A DNA stretch of 64,000 bases from Brachionus rotundiformis (GCA_016802295.1 JAESIW010000138.1:4391097-4455096); one strand, 5' to 3'; positions 11,289-22,215 are shown, numbered from the stretch's first letter. Program-made: numbers and translations. Notes: a model not told the origin generated them from the letters alone.

Positions 11289-11917
11289 ATGTTGAAATTT
11301 ACAGCATTTGTTTTAATTTTGGTCTTGGGAAACTCGTGTTCAGGAACAGAGTACAGATTAACTTATTTTGACATAAAAGGTAGAGGAGAATTCATTCGCT
11401 CCATTTTAGCGGCAGCAAATGAAAGATACCAGGATAATAGATTTAATCCAGCAGATTGGCCAACCTTGAAACCGACATTTCCATTCCAGCAATTGCCAAC
11501 TTTAGAATTTCAGCCCAACTCAGAAATTGTAGTTCTTACTCAGTCGAAAGCCATTGGTAAGAAAAAAATATGAAGGTTGTAAAAATCGGTAATTACTTTT
11601 TATATTGTAAAAGCTCGTTTCCTGGCCGATAGATTTGATATGAATTGTGATATCTTACAGCTCAAGAATTGAATACGATCATTAGCCGAAATTTAAAGTT
11701 TTTTGAAGACAGATTAATAAACAATGGAAAAGGATTTCTAGTTGGTAGTAAACTTTCGTGGGCGGACGTATTCCTTTCTCAATTGACAGAATTTTTAGAT
11801 ACCCAAAAAGATGAGTATCTTGAAAAATATCCTCATGTAAAGGGACTTGATGAATATGTGAGAGATTTACCAGGTGTTAAAGAAAGGATCCTAAATAGAC
11901 CCAAAACACCAATTTAA
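11289..11917 (+). CDS. sigma-class glutathione S-transferase with signal peptide, probably damaged
   Basis: Exon 11289-11556 encodes a signal peptide (MLKFTAFVLILVLGNSCSG) and a GST N-terminal thioredoxin fold: YRLTYFDIKGRGEFIRSIL, FPFQQLPTLEF, TQSKAI. After intron 11557-11613 comes ARFLADRFDMN, as expected. The frame then breaks, and the next recognisable sequence is the end of the C-terminal domain from about 11661 (ISRNLKFFEDRL, GFLVGSKLSWADVFLSQL). Roughly 40 residues of the usual helical core are missing. The bases ttacag at 11655-11660 look like the tail of a lost intron. Skipping from 11556 to 11661 restores an open frame of 174 residues but drops the ARFLADRF helix. So this is either a deletion pseudogene, a shortened isoform or an assembly collapse. 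Sigma GSTs conjugate glutathione or isomerise prostaglandins; a signal peptide is unusual. Confidence 0.7.
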
Positions 11918-11945
11918 GTTTAAATAATTAAAATATTTAAATAAA

Positions 11946-12880
11946 TACTTATGACTGAAGAAATATTTTTTAGCAAAGAAAACTAAATTCTTAAAATTAT
12001 GATTTGATTTTAAATAAAATTTAAAAAAAGTGCAGAAAATGTACCTATAAAGTAGGCAGTGGTTGTTTTACGTGAATGCTCGCCAACACGTAAAACAAAG
12101 TCTTCTCTACTTCGAATTAGTATATCTTTAATTAAATTAATTATACCATCTCATTTGATAAAAAAGAATTCAATTAAAAGAAAATGATTTTTAATGTTTA
12201 AACATCTAAGACTAGAACCACCAAACAATTCATTTTTAATCCTATTAAAATTTTAAATCTTCATATCTTTTGGACAGAAAAACGTTTTGTGGTTCTAGTT
12301 TTACTAGGTAAGTGATGAAAAATCTGCAATTGACCTGAATCTGAATACCTTTAATTAATCAAGTCGTAGTTTGTTTTTTTCTTTAAGATAACACTAAAAA
12401 TCAGTGCGATGTGTAATCAGAGTTAATGATTGAGGAGCTGCAACTAGGTTTTGGATGAATTTTTTCTTGATCTAAATATTTAAGTGCTTTTTAATTGAAA
12501 TTAAATTTTGTGATTTTTAGCTAAAAAATTGATTTTATTAAAATTAATTCAACTTAAATAGACATATTTTATTTTCAATATTAATATTAAATTTTCAAAA
12601 TTTTAAAAAACCTCAAACATTAAAAAAACATTCAAAATGGCTTTAATATTGATAATCAACTCATTAATATTCCATTATTGTTATTTATTTTATTGATATT
12701 TTATTATATTTTTTACTTCTCAGTGGAAAAAACTGAGACATGTATCAGTTTTTCAAACACGCTCTTGGGATTCTTGTTTTAAATTATTTGCCAATTTTAA
12801 AATCTTTTTTTTATATCAACAATAAAATATATATTTTGAAATTTTTGATCTTCGAGATTTCAATTAAATTTTTAGTAAAA
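11946..12880. other. intergenic region upstream of the GPCR
   Basis: About 0.9 kb of A/T-rich DNA holding the hairpin above and nothing else I can name. An open frame precedes the GPCR start from 12740, but it would place a second hydrophobic stretch ahead of a good signal peptide, so I treat it as 5' UTR. Confidence 0.4.
12065..12096. repeat. perfect 10-bp inverted repeat (hairpin)
   Basis: GTTTTACGTG (12065-12074) and its exact complement CACGTAAAAC (12087-12096) surround a 12-nt loop. It lies between convergently unrelated genes, with no T-run to suggest a terminator. The loop AATGCTCGCC resembles the D-to-anticodon part of tRNA-Gly (compare 22380-22389), so it may be a decayed tRNA/SINE relic. 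Confidence 0.45.
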
Positions 12881-15088
12881 ATGTACATTTATGTCTTTTT
12901 TTTGCTAATTAAAGTAATAAGATGTGACCAGGCAGACAAAAATGAATGTTTTAATCAACAATCATTTTGTATTTCTGTCACAAAAAGCTTCCACGTCAGC
13001 TATCCATTTTATTCGTTTAGTGATATCATCGTGAAACGATTTAACTTGTACCAAGATATACAATTTGATTGTTTAAACGATACGAACCATATAAGTCTTA
13101 TTACATTCATTCCCAACAAATTTCTCTTTTTTGACAATAATTTAAGATTTAATAATTATTCAATATTCGATAATAGAGCTACATTTAAGTTTCTGTATGT
13201 AAAAGCCTTCCATCCAAATACAACAACATTCAACAACTTGATCCAAAATAACATTTCACTTTCATTGAGATTTTTATTCTCACATCTAACTTTAATTAGC
13301 AGTGATGTCACATCTTCAGTTTTCACTAATTTCGATGATATATATTTTTTTGTTAACTGCAAGTACTACCAAGAAACAAGTCCAGAAATATTCAAAAATA
13401 GCAAAATCAGTTATCTTAGGATTTTTGGAATATCAGACACTTTGGTCAAACTAAACCGCCTAGGTTTTAAAGAAACAAATGTTGATTTAAATTCAAAAAT
13501 AAATGGACTAGAGCTAAGATTTTATAGATTCAATTTGGACAACAAACTTTTAAATCCAAATTTGTTCAAAACTGTGGAACATTTGGCAATATCTGGTCGC
13601 TTAGAGTCAATAGATGGTCAAATTTTTGCCAATTTTACTAATTTAAAAACTCTAGGGCTGAAATTGGACAACGATATTTATTCGTTGAAAAATGGTCTTG
13701 TATTTATGAACAGCATCAAAAATTCAAACCGTTCTGCATTGAAGAATTTTTCTCTCTTAATCAAACATTATTTTTTTCCAGATGAAGACATTTGTTTTTT
13801 TTTATATTTTCCTCGAAATAACTTTATTTTAATAGATCTTTTTGACAAGTATCACTGTTCTTGCCTTTATTTATGGTTGATGGACTCATTTTCTACTTTT
13901 TACAATTTAACAGTTGACGATTTGTGTTATTACCAAGACCAAGGATTGTGTGACTTTCAGTACATGATAAACAATTGCAATAAAACTGATTATGGGAAAA
14001 AAAAACATGTCAGCGACATAGATAAGCTATTCATTTCAGAGATCACGAGCTTAACGAGTATTTTATTGATACCTGGCCTTTGCATAACTTCATTGGTAAC
14101 TAATTTTGTTAACATTTTTATACTCAAAAAATTAATTTCTGAAAAAAATCAATTGAAAAAATTCAGAAATCTCTATGAATGGATGTATTTAAATTCAATT
14201 GTAAACTTTATGTATTCTTTTATCTATATTTTTCATGAAATGAATTTTTGTATTTTTCAAAATTTAAGCTTTTGTCCTGCTATTTCTTACTCAGAAGTTG
14301 TTCAATACTTTGAGATTTATGTGATCCATTTTTTTGGAAGCATTTTAAAAACAATTTCGAACATATTGAACTTTTTTGCTTCACTTCAGAGATTATATAA
14401 TTTAAAAGGACAACAATTTCAGCTAAAAAAGACCAAAATAAAATTCTTACTTATTTTTATATTGGCATTAATAAGCTTTCTTATGAATTTGGACAAATTT
14501 TTGACCAGTGAAGCCAATATTGATTTTTTGGACAATGATATTTTTTATCCAGAATTTCCCAGACACAATACTTTCAAAGGCTTATTTGACAAAGAAGTCC
14601 ACCCAATGTATAGAAACATAAATTTCAAATCTGAAAACCCTGTTTATTTTATTTTATTTTCCTTAAATTTTATTCTAAATGATGTTTTTCTGGTAATTTT
14701 AATTGTAATAATTGATATATTGATGATTTTTCAGTTTAAAAAAGAATTGGATAGAAAGAAAAATTTAATAGTAAATATTCAGGCAACAGATCGAAATTCA
14801 AAAGCGGATATAGCAATTTTTAGAACTGTTATAATCATAATTGTAAATATAAGTATCTTAATTGTTTCAAGAGGATTTGAATTATCATTGAATTTTTTTG
14901 TTTTTTATCAAAAAATAAAAAATACCCTTTGTAGCGAAATAAACAAAATATGTACAAATTATTATTATTTAGGTAATCTATTTTTTTTATTCTCTTCGTC
15001 GATTACATCAATAATTTACTTTTTTATCAATAAACGCTTTCGTGATGCTTTTCAAGATTTGACTGCAAAATTTAATCTTAAAAAATAA
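12881..15088 (+). CDS. orphan LRR-ectodomain seven-transmembrane receptor (rhodopsin-like GPCR)
   Basis: Intronless, 735 residues from the chosen ATG. That start makes a proper signal peptide (MYIYVFFLLIKVIRC); the in-frame ATG at 12740 would add 47 unlikely residues. The ectodomain of about 385 residues contains leucine-rich-repeat-like sequence (VEHLAISGRLESIDGQIF, FTNLKTLGLKL) and a Cys-rich cap (HCSCLYLWL ... LCDFQYMINNC) of the LRRCT type. Seven hydrophobic helices follow at genomic 14040-15050. No DRY motif follows TM3 (LQRL instead), and TM7 lacks NPxxY (TSIIYFFINKRF), so this is a divergent class-A-like receptor. Ligand unknown. AATAAA at 15135. Large lineage-specific families of this type would be expected in rotifers, but I cannot verify that here. 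Confidence 0.75.
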   Translation: MYIYVFFLLIKVIRCDQADKNECFNQQSFCISVTKSFHVSYPFYSFSDIIVKRFNLYQDIQFDCLNDTNHISLITFIPNKFLFFDNNLRFNNYSIFDNRATFKFLYVKAFHPNTTTFNNLIQNNISLSLRFLFSHLTLISSDVTSSVFTNFDDIYFFVNCKYYQETSPEIFKNSKISYLRIFGISDTLVKLNRLGFKETNVDLNSKINGLELRFYRFNLDNKLLNPNLFKTVEHLAISGRLESIDGQIFANFTNLKTLGLKLDNDIYSLKNGLVFMNSIKNSNRSALKNFSLLIKHYFFPDEDICFFLYFPRNNFILIDLFDKYHCSCLYLWLMDSFSTFYNLTVDDLCYYQDQGLCDFQYMINNCNKTDYGKKKHVSDIDKLFISEITSLTSILLIPGLCITSLVTNFVNIFILKKLISEKNQLKKFRNLYEWMYLNSIVNFMYSFIYIFHEMNFCIFQNLSFCPAISYSEVVQYFEIYVIHFFGSILKTISNILNFFASLQRLYNLKGQQFQLKKTKIKFLLIFILALISFLMNLDKFLTSEANIDFLDNDIFYPEFPRHNTFKGLFDKEVHPMYRNINFKSENPVYFILFSLNFILNDVFLVILIVIIDILMIFQFKKELDRKKNLIVNIQATDRNSKADIAIFRTVIIIIVNISILIVSRGFELSLNFFVFYQKIKNTLCSEINKICTNYYYLGNLFFLFSSSITSIIYFFINKRFRDAFQDLTAKFNLKK

Positions 15089-15339
15089 TTTATATTATTT
15101 GTTTATTTTAATTTGTATTTATTTAAATTTCAACAATAAAAAAATTTTAATTTTTGATTCTTAATTTTAATTAATTCAAATATTTTTAAAATTTAATTAT
15201 TTTTTTTTAATTTTAAATTTTATTAAAAAAACTTCAAATTAAATTTATTAATTTATTCAAGCTTTTTTTTTTCTAAAGATTTAATTATCTTTGGTAAAGT
15301 ATGTAATTCAGATCTACATCAATAAGATTTAAAGAAGCA
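15089..15339. other. intergenic, GPCR 3' end
   Basis: Very A/T-rich, contains the GPCR poly(A) signal; nothing else seen. Confidence 0.45.
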
Positions 15340-15979
15340 TATGGCTAGCCATTTTAGAAATTATATTTTTGTGATAATAATCTGCAAGAATCAACCTTTT
15401 AAGAGCTTTTATTTTCAACACAAATTCAGGTAGACGTTTTGATTATTTTAAAGAGATGCCATACTTTTGTATATAATCTTCAGGATTAGCTATGTATATT
15501 CCTAAATGCTTAATATTCTTTTTGATTTTTATCTAAGGTCTTTCCCATTCAATAATCACATTTTTTGAATCAAGAGCTTTCGGTTGGTTTATGATCCAAT
15601 TCATTAAATATAACTTTCCGTTTCAATTTTGCATATGGTTGCCAATATTCAACAATTAGTGATTGCTTTGTTTGCTTGGTAAAGACGGCAAACTTTCAAT
15701 AATTACTTTAAGTGAAGGTGGTGGAAGCTTCTTAATTCTGATAGTAATTTTTTTGTCAAATTTTCCGGATGGTTCTGGTGGTGCTTCTTTAATGACCAAT
15801 GGTTGTGGCGAATAAATAAAAGAGGCGCAGTGAAAGCTTAGATATTGACTGTTACTAACGAATCCATTGACTAAATTATCAAAAGAAAAGTCTGACAATT
15901 CTTGAAGTGATTCCAAATCTTGGTTTTTATGCAAAATGGATATTGAGTCTGTCAAACCATCGACAGATTTAAGAGACAT
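15340..15979 (-). pseudogene. broken gene with P-rich VIIE-W-type repeats
   Basis: A clean 107-codon minus-strand frame starts at 15979 (MSLKSVDGLTDSISILHK) and includes KKITIRIKKLPPPSLKVIIESLPSLP. It is then thrown out of frame at about 15660. In the next frame the same protein continues (IVEYWQPYAKLKRKVIFNEL, then NVIIEWERP). After several stops it reads IKHLGIYIANPEDYIQKYG and LPEFVLKIKALKRLILADYY. So at least one frameshift and three stops interrupt what was a longer coding region. Tandem VIIE(R)W.P-like motifs followed by a LG..., NPE.Y...YG block recall uncharacterised repeat proteins seen in diverse eukaryotes. I cannot name the family with confidence. It could instead be a divergent multi-exon gene. 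Confidence 0.55.
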
Positions 15980-16426
15980 TTTTTAAGATAATAAACATAA
16001 TATCTATTTTTAGTTTTATTTAAAATTAATTCAAATGGATTTAAACAAAATTATATTGAAATTTATTAACTACTTAATAAATATATCCAAGATTTATTTT
16101 GTGATGAAAGGTTTTTATAACATAAATATGTGACATTAGCTTCCAATTTCTGCTCGAATTTTATCAAGTTTTTAAATATAAGCAACCGGTCATTTTTTCA
16201 GCTAATTAATAAGTTTCACAAAAAAATTATTTATATTTTTAAATATAATAAGCGAGCCCCATGTACCCCATGTAGGTGGTTCTACCTTTTTTTTAGAAAA
16301 TATCATGATTGTCGGATTCACTTTTTTTATGTTTTCAGGTTTTAGGACTAAGCAACTGCTTTCTGAGCTACATGTATAAGCCAGATCGATGATTTTTCAT
16401 AATTAATTTTGATATTTTAAAATAAT
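15980..16426. other. intergenic, no gene seen
   Basis: Upstream of the broken gene; short open frames here have no recognisable content. Confidence 0.4.
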
Positions 16427-16430
16427 TTAA

Positions 16431-17023
16431 CACTAGAAGTACCAGCAAAAATAAATACTAGAAGCACCAAATGGGGTCAAATGACTCTTTTTTAAATTAA
16501 AGATGTTTTAACGCTTTATTCGATAAAAAAAATATAAAATTAATCATTTATCAATTTTAAATCATGTAATAAAAAAAGATTCCTATGAAAATTATTTCTC
16601 ACATTTTTTACATATAATCACACGTTCCATTGTACATTGTCCGCATTCTGATTTATTACAGTTTGTACAAATTATATTAGTTTCATTATTGTTGCAAAAG
16701 CGAATTTGATACTTAACACGCTTTGGAGAACTGTTTCCTTGATCATCTAATTTGAATTTTGGACTCTTTTACCTACACTTTTAGGTGTTCGGGGTGTAGA
16801 ATGGGTAGAATAGGAGTCATTTGACTCTTTTTGGTGCTTCTAGTAATATTTAGTCAGTTTAAAATATTGATGCATCATGTTAATATGTTAATATAAAATT
16901 TTTAAATTTTAAATTTTTTTAATGTTAACTTAGCAATTTCAAGTTTTAATCTTCTCAGACTATTGAATTATAACTTAGTAAAAAACCAAAAAGAGTCATT
17001 TTGACACCTTGGTACTTCTAGTG
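16431..17023 (-). mobile_element. piggyBac remnant with TIRs and C-terminal zinc-finger fragment
   Basis: The element starts CACTAGAAGTACC right after TTAA (16427-16430) and ends with the inverted copy GGTACTTCTAGTG (17011-17023), followed by TTAG, a one-base-decayed TTAA. TTAA target duplication is diagnostic of piggyBac. Subterminal TCAAATGACTCTTTTT and AAAAAGAGTCAT repeats are inverted too. The minus strand at about 16600-16740 encodes the Cys-rich tail of the transposase: RFCNNNETNIICTNC, NKSECGQC, ICKKCEK then stop. RTPKSVGKRVQ lies just upstream, out of frame. The catalytic core is deleted, so this is a non-autonomous, decayed copy. A second degenerate terminus pair (16455 and 16845) suggests a nested or rearranged end. 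Confidence 0.72.
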
Positions 17024-17089
17024 TTAGTTAAAAAAACAAGTCAAAGTCATCCATACCTCCGCAAACTTTAATTACATTATCTCAAACAA

Positions 17090-18205
17090 TTCTATTTCGC
17101 TTTAGCTATTCTCAATTTATGTCGAAGATCTTATAAAAGAAATAGAATAAAAAAAAAAACAGGTACAAAAATACATAACCTTTACACAAGAAAAATCATG
17201 TATGCTGATGATATCTTACTCCTAATGCCAAATATCAAAGAACTTCAAGAAGCACTCTATATCTGCGAAAAATATGAAATTAAAAATGCAATAAAATTAA
17301 GTAAACCTCAGTTTATTGTATTTGAGAAAAAAACAAAAATACAGGTGAAAATGTACAATGAAGAGATAAAAATAGTAGAAAAAATAAAATACCTTGGTGC
17401 GTACCTTAACAGGAAGAACAATAACAAAGACCGAATTGAAAATTGAATAAAATCAGCTTTTTTATCAATAGCATCAATGAAAAATATCTCCAAACCGAAA
17501 ATCTACATTTAAATATGAATATAAAGATTCATCTCCATAAAGTATTTGTAAAATCTGTCTTAATTTATGGGTTGGAAAATTCTGCACTTAATAATCTGGA
17601 GATAAAAAAATTCAGACAGCACAATCATAAAAAGAATGATAAATTTTTTAGAAAAATCACGCTCCACGAATCTCCTTTGGGCCCTTGGTCTTAAAAAATA
17701 TGGAACAGAAGCTGATGAAAGAAAAATTTAGATTCGTAAAAAGACTTGTTGCTAATAATGATCTAACTAAAAAAAATATTGGAAGAACTAGAGAGATGCA
17801 ATGGTGAGACAAAAATTTAGTAACAAATCCAGTTTTGAAGAATATACCTAAGTATTTAGAGTGGATTGAGTTTAATTTTGCTATTTAATTCTACTGCTTA
17901 ACTTAAAATTTTTAAGAAATTTCGAAAAAGAGTGACAATTAATGTGAGTCAATAAGAAAATTTCCACAATATATTAAAAATGAAACTAACAGGAAAATGC
18001 TGACTAAAATATTATAAATAATGAATTTTATCTTAAAGAAAGAAAAAAAGATTTTTAATTATTGAAATTAAAGGAAAGTAATAGATGTTAACGTTTAAAT
18101 TTGAAATTATCGGATACTGCTCCTCTTTTGCTTCTAAATTTATTAAAATTTTTTTTAACGTAGCCTAAAAGGCGTTCATTGAATAAATTAATAAATAAAT
18201 AATTG
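17090..18205 (+). mobile_element. dead LINE (reverse transcriptase 3' half) with ATAAAT tail
   Basis: Translation gives the RT catalytic box MYADDILLLMPN (17198 onward), a thumb-type IKYLGAYLNRKNNNKD and, after a frameshift near 17445, KIHLHKVFVKSVLIYGLEN and ITLHESPLGPW. It then decays to about 17880. It ends with GCCTAAAAGGCGTTCATTGAA followed by an ATAAAT-type run near 18165-18202, the kind of short-repeat tail non-LTR elements leave. It is 5' truncated with several stops. The family differs from the (TAC)n-tailed LINE at 60 kb. Confidence 0.65.
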
Positions 18206-19560
18206 ATTTTCTTTTTTTTTATTTTAAAATTTCAAGCAAGAATGAGAATATTAAAAAACATTTCTAAATGTTTTATATAAGCTTTTTTGGAAATCAAAAA
18301 TTGTATTAACTGCTTCTTGTATAATTTTTAATTTCGCTTTCTTAGGAAATTCTTCAGTTCATTCCAAATCCTTCGTTTGACCTGGAGAGTTTGGGGCGAT
18401 CTTACCTATTAATGAATCTTAACGAATATATAAAAACCCTAAACTCAGTTTATCCTATTTTTCACTAAAAAATTACGGCATAGAACAGATTAATGCTCTG
18501 CGTCTTGATATAATTTAAAATATTTAAATAATTTTCTGAGATAAATGTCAATAAATTTTCTGCTAAAATAATTCTGTATTATACTGAATCTAAATTCCAT
18601 TTAAAAAGCTAACGAAATAAAATCATTCTGTTTCTTTACAAATATAATGATTCCAGCCCAAACATCAGTTTTAAATTGATGCTTTGAGCTAGATGAATAT
18701 TTGAAGTCGGCAATCTAAAGTAAAAAAAGGCAATCCATAGTCTCTAATTGCTATCTCATCAACGAAAAGTTATTGTTTCAAATCAGAGTCCTTAAAACAA
18801 TAGCACTAAGTCAAACCCTGAAAATTTTTATAATCAGTCAGTTTAGGACTTTTTACTAAACGTCTCAGTCTAAATCCTTAATTTAAACCTAAATTATTTA
18901 AATTTAAATTAAAAAAAAACAAAGCTATTTTATAATGAAAGCTCTTTTGAAATTTTAAGAAAAATGTAAGATTTATTTACATATCTAGTGTGATTTAAAA
19001 AAATATTATAACTTCTTTTTCATTTTTTAGTCAAAAAAATTTTTTTTTAGCTTATCAAAAACACGAAAATAGGTTTTTAGCATGAAGTAGATAATGAGCA
19101 AGTAAAAATAATACTGTTCTTTGGTGATAAAAAGTTTTAAAAAATTATTTTTAAAAAAATTTCTGAAAACAATTGAATATTGAATATTCAAAGAACTAAA
19201 TTTATCGAAGAAAATACTTCTGAAATTAAGACCAAATCATGAAAAAAGCTTGATAGATATTTCTGATCGGTTATTTCAGGGTTTAGGGTTTTACCATAAT
19301 CCAACCAAATTACGAACCGATATTTCAAAAAATTTAATTTAATCAGCTTAAGTTGAAAAATTAAAACGAAGAGCTGCAGCCCATGACTTGATAAAGTCTA
19401 ATGAGGGTCTGCCAACGGACTTAAATCTCTTTAAAAAAATAAAAAAAAAAAAATTTTATTCATTCCAAAAAGGATTTCACAAATGAAAATAAAAGATAAA
19501 ATAAAAAAACTCATGTCATTAAAATCGCTAAATCGTTTGCTTTTCCTCTTACAATTATTA
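18206..19560. other. intergenic decay region
   Basis: A/T-rich with no open frame above background and no clear repeat. The last ~100 bp may be the 5' edge of the following dead LINE. Confidence 0.35.
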
Positions 19561-19569
19561 AAATAAAAT

Positions 19570-21748
19570 CATTAATTTTAGGAAGTTACCAAAAGCTTTG
19601 AAACAAGCAAATGTAACACCGTTACATTAAAGAGGATCTAGACTCGCTTCTCAGAATTATCACCAAGTATCATTTACTAGTATTGTTTGAAAAATCTAAC
19701 CAACTATAGATCATTTACTTAATAATAATTTAATTTCCCCATCACAGCACGGTTTCTAGCCAAAAAAGTCATGCCAAACAAACTTATTTGAAACAAATTT
19801 ATTGATTTTATATCTGAAGCGATATCAAATGGTTCATCGCTTGACATCATTAATAAAGATTTCGCAAAGGCTTTCGACAAAGTGTCTAATAGGAAACTTC
19901 TCTATTTACTAAAAAATTTTGGGATTGGTGAGGCCCTGATAAATTGGAAATAAGATTTCCTTTCAGACCATTGCTGATGGCACAAAGATAATTTTAAATT
20001 CTAAACTCGATTTTAAGCCTTCAATCCGATATATATAGAGTGTTTAAATGGTCAAAAGGATGATCGACATAGCTTAATGAAGATAAATGTAAAGTTATTC
20101 ATTTTGGCAACAAAAATCCAGAGTTTGATTTTAAAATTGGTTTTAAACTTTAAGTAAGCCAAAGGTTGATATTTACATACAGAGTGATTTTAAATGGGGT
20201 AGGCAAGTCAAAAATGCTAGATCCAAAGCAAATAGAATGATGAATTTAATTAAGAAAGCATTTAAGTATCCCTGTAGCGAGACTATTAAATTATTGTATT
20301 GTTCAATGGTTAGATACTTGAATATCCTATCAGTGCATCGTGTCCTTACTTACCCATGACCTAAATCTTGATAAGATCTTACTTAAGATCAGATCAAGAA
20401 ACTTACCTTATCCTTACTTTTAACTTCAAGATTTATTTNNNNNNNNNNNNNNNNNNNNNNNNNNNNNNNNNNNNNNNNNNNNNNNNNNNNNNNNNNNNNN
20501 NNNNNNNNNNNNNNNNNNNNNNNNNNNNNNNNNNNNNNNNNNNNNNNNNNNNNNNNNNNNNNNNNNNNNNNNNNNNNNNNNNNNNNNNNNNNNNNNNNNN
20601 NNNNNNNNNNNNNNNNNNNNNNNNNNNNNNNNNNNNNNNNNNNNNNNNNNNNNNNNNNNNNNNNNNNNNNNNNNNNNNNNNNNNNNNNNNNNNNNNNNNN
20701 NNNNNNNNNNNNNNNNNNNNNNNNNNNNNNNNNNNNNNNNNNNNNNNNNNNNNNNNNNNNNNNNNNNNNNNNNNNNNNNNNNNNNNNNNNNNNNNNNNNN
20801 NNNNNNNNNNNNNNNNNNNNNNNNNNNNNNNNNNNNNNNNNNNNNNNNNNNNNNNNNNNNNNNNNNNNNNNNNNNNNNNNNNNNNNNNNNNNNNNNNNNN
20901 NNNNNNNNNNNNNNNNNNNNNNNNNNNNNNNNNNNNNNNNNNNNNNNNNNNNNNNNNNNNNNNNNNNNNNNNNNNNNNNNNNNNNNNNNNNNNNNNNNNN
21001 NNNNNNNNNNNNNNNNNNNNNNNNNNNNNNNNNNNNNNNNNNNAAATTCTAAACTCGATTTTAAGCCTTCAATCCGATATATATAGAGTGTTTAAATGGT
21101 CAAAAGGATGATCGACAGAGCTTAATGAAGATAAATGTAAAGTTATTCATTTTGGCAACAAAAATCCAGAGTTTGATTTTAAGATTGGTTTTAAACTTTA
21201 AGTAAGCCAAAGGTTGATATTTACATACAGAGTGATTTTAAATGGGGCAGGCAAGTCAAAAATGCTAGATCCAAAGCAAATAGAATGATGAATTTAATTA
21301 AGAAAGCATTTAAGTATCCCTGTAGCGAGACTATCAAATTATTGTATTGTTCAATGGTTAGATACTTGAATATCCTATCAGTGCATCGTGTCCTTACTTA
21401 TAAAAAGATATAAATGAACTTGATAAAGTTCAAAAAACAGCGACTAAGTTGATTCCAAAAATGAGTGGCCTAGATTATCAACAACGCTTGTTGAGGCTAG
21501 ACTTGACCAATTTGAGTACAAAGAGATTAAGAGGTGATCTAATTCAGATAGACAAATTCCGTGACATAGCTTTTTTACAAATAAAATTTTAAATAGACGG
21601 AACAAACTCCCGTAAGATGTGGTAAAAGCAAATCGAAGCTTGATAGTTGGATGACAAAACAATTAGAAGCGACTGATACAGCTCTCTAGGGCTATGCTTA
21701 TATAACCTCTAAGCTGCAGGCTAAACTACTACTACTACTACTACTATT
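19570..21748 (+). mobile_element. degenerate CR1-like LINE with (CTA)n tail, interrupted by an assembly gap
   Basis: Many broken frames match the ORF2 of the 60-63 kb element: LPKALKQANVTPL (compare LPLIWKMANVTPL), SPSQHGF.PKKSCQTNL, FAKAFDKVSNRKLLYLLK, then MSGLDYQQRLLRLDLTNLS and KRLRGDLIQ. It ends in an ACT/CTA repeat (21722-21748), as the 60-kb element does. Stops and indels are frequent. The segment 19996-20352 recurs at 21044-21400 with about four substitutions, on either side of the gap. Confidence 0.7.
20439..21043. other. assembly gap (605 N)
   Basis: A run of N. The sequence starting immediately after the gap repeats the sequence 1048 bp earlier (19996 onward), so the join may be an unresolved duplication or two haplotypes placed in tandem. 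Confidence 0.95.
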
Positions 21749-21939
21749 TAAAAGTGACTTTAACACAGTCTGGTTTAATGCAACAAATAGCATTAAAAAT
21801 TACAGATCAGCCTCGAAAAAACGATAATAGAATTTTCCTGCAGCAATTGACAAAACAAAAGAATGAAAAATTATCTTTTTGATAAATAAAATAAAATTTA
21901 AAAATTTTCAAGTTTTCCTTTTTTTACTAGATTTTACGA

Positions 21940-22215
21940 AAATTTATTTTTACATATATTTACGTAAAATTACGTTTTTTTTTAGATTAAAAAAACTGAA
22001 AATTTTTAGAAAAATTGCTAAAAAAATAAGTAAAAAAACAGCTTTTTTAATCCTTTTGGAATCTTCACTAAAATCGGTAAATTTACGTAAAATTACTTAA
22101 ATTATCATTAAATTGCGTTAATAAACATGAATTTACAAAATTATCTTTACGTAAAATTGCGTATTTTTATATTATCGTCAATTTACGTTTTTTTACGTAA
22201 AATCATCATGACGTA
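21940..22215. repeat. cluster of TTTACGTAAAATT(A/G)CG motifs
   Basis: The phrase TTTACGTAAAATTACG or a close variant occurs at about 21959, 22080 and 22147, and an inverted or partial form at about 22185-22202. Each contains the palindrome TTACGTAA or most of it. In a background this poor in G and C, recurrence of a CpG-containing palindrome is not composition. It may be a decayed minisatellite or the internal repeats of a mobile element. Confidence 0.45.

Noticed and set aside
12740..12880. Upstream in-frame start for the GPCR
   Set aside because: Would put 47 hydrophobic residues before a good signal peptide; a downstream ATG is more plausible, though it cannot be excluded.
16130..16345. 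71-codon plus-strand frame
   Set aside because: Low-complexity A/T-rich translation with no recognisable motif.
20368..21111. 247-codon frame across the second N block
   Set aside because: Almost entirely N; the ends are decayed LINE sequence.
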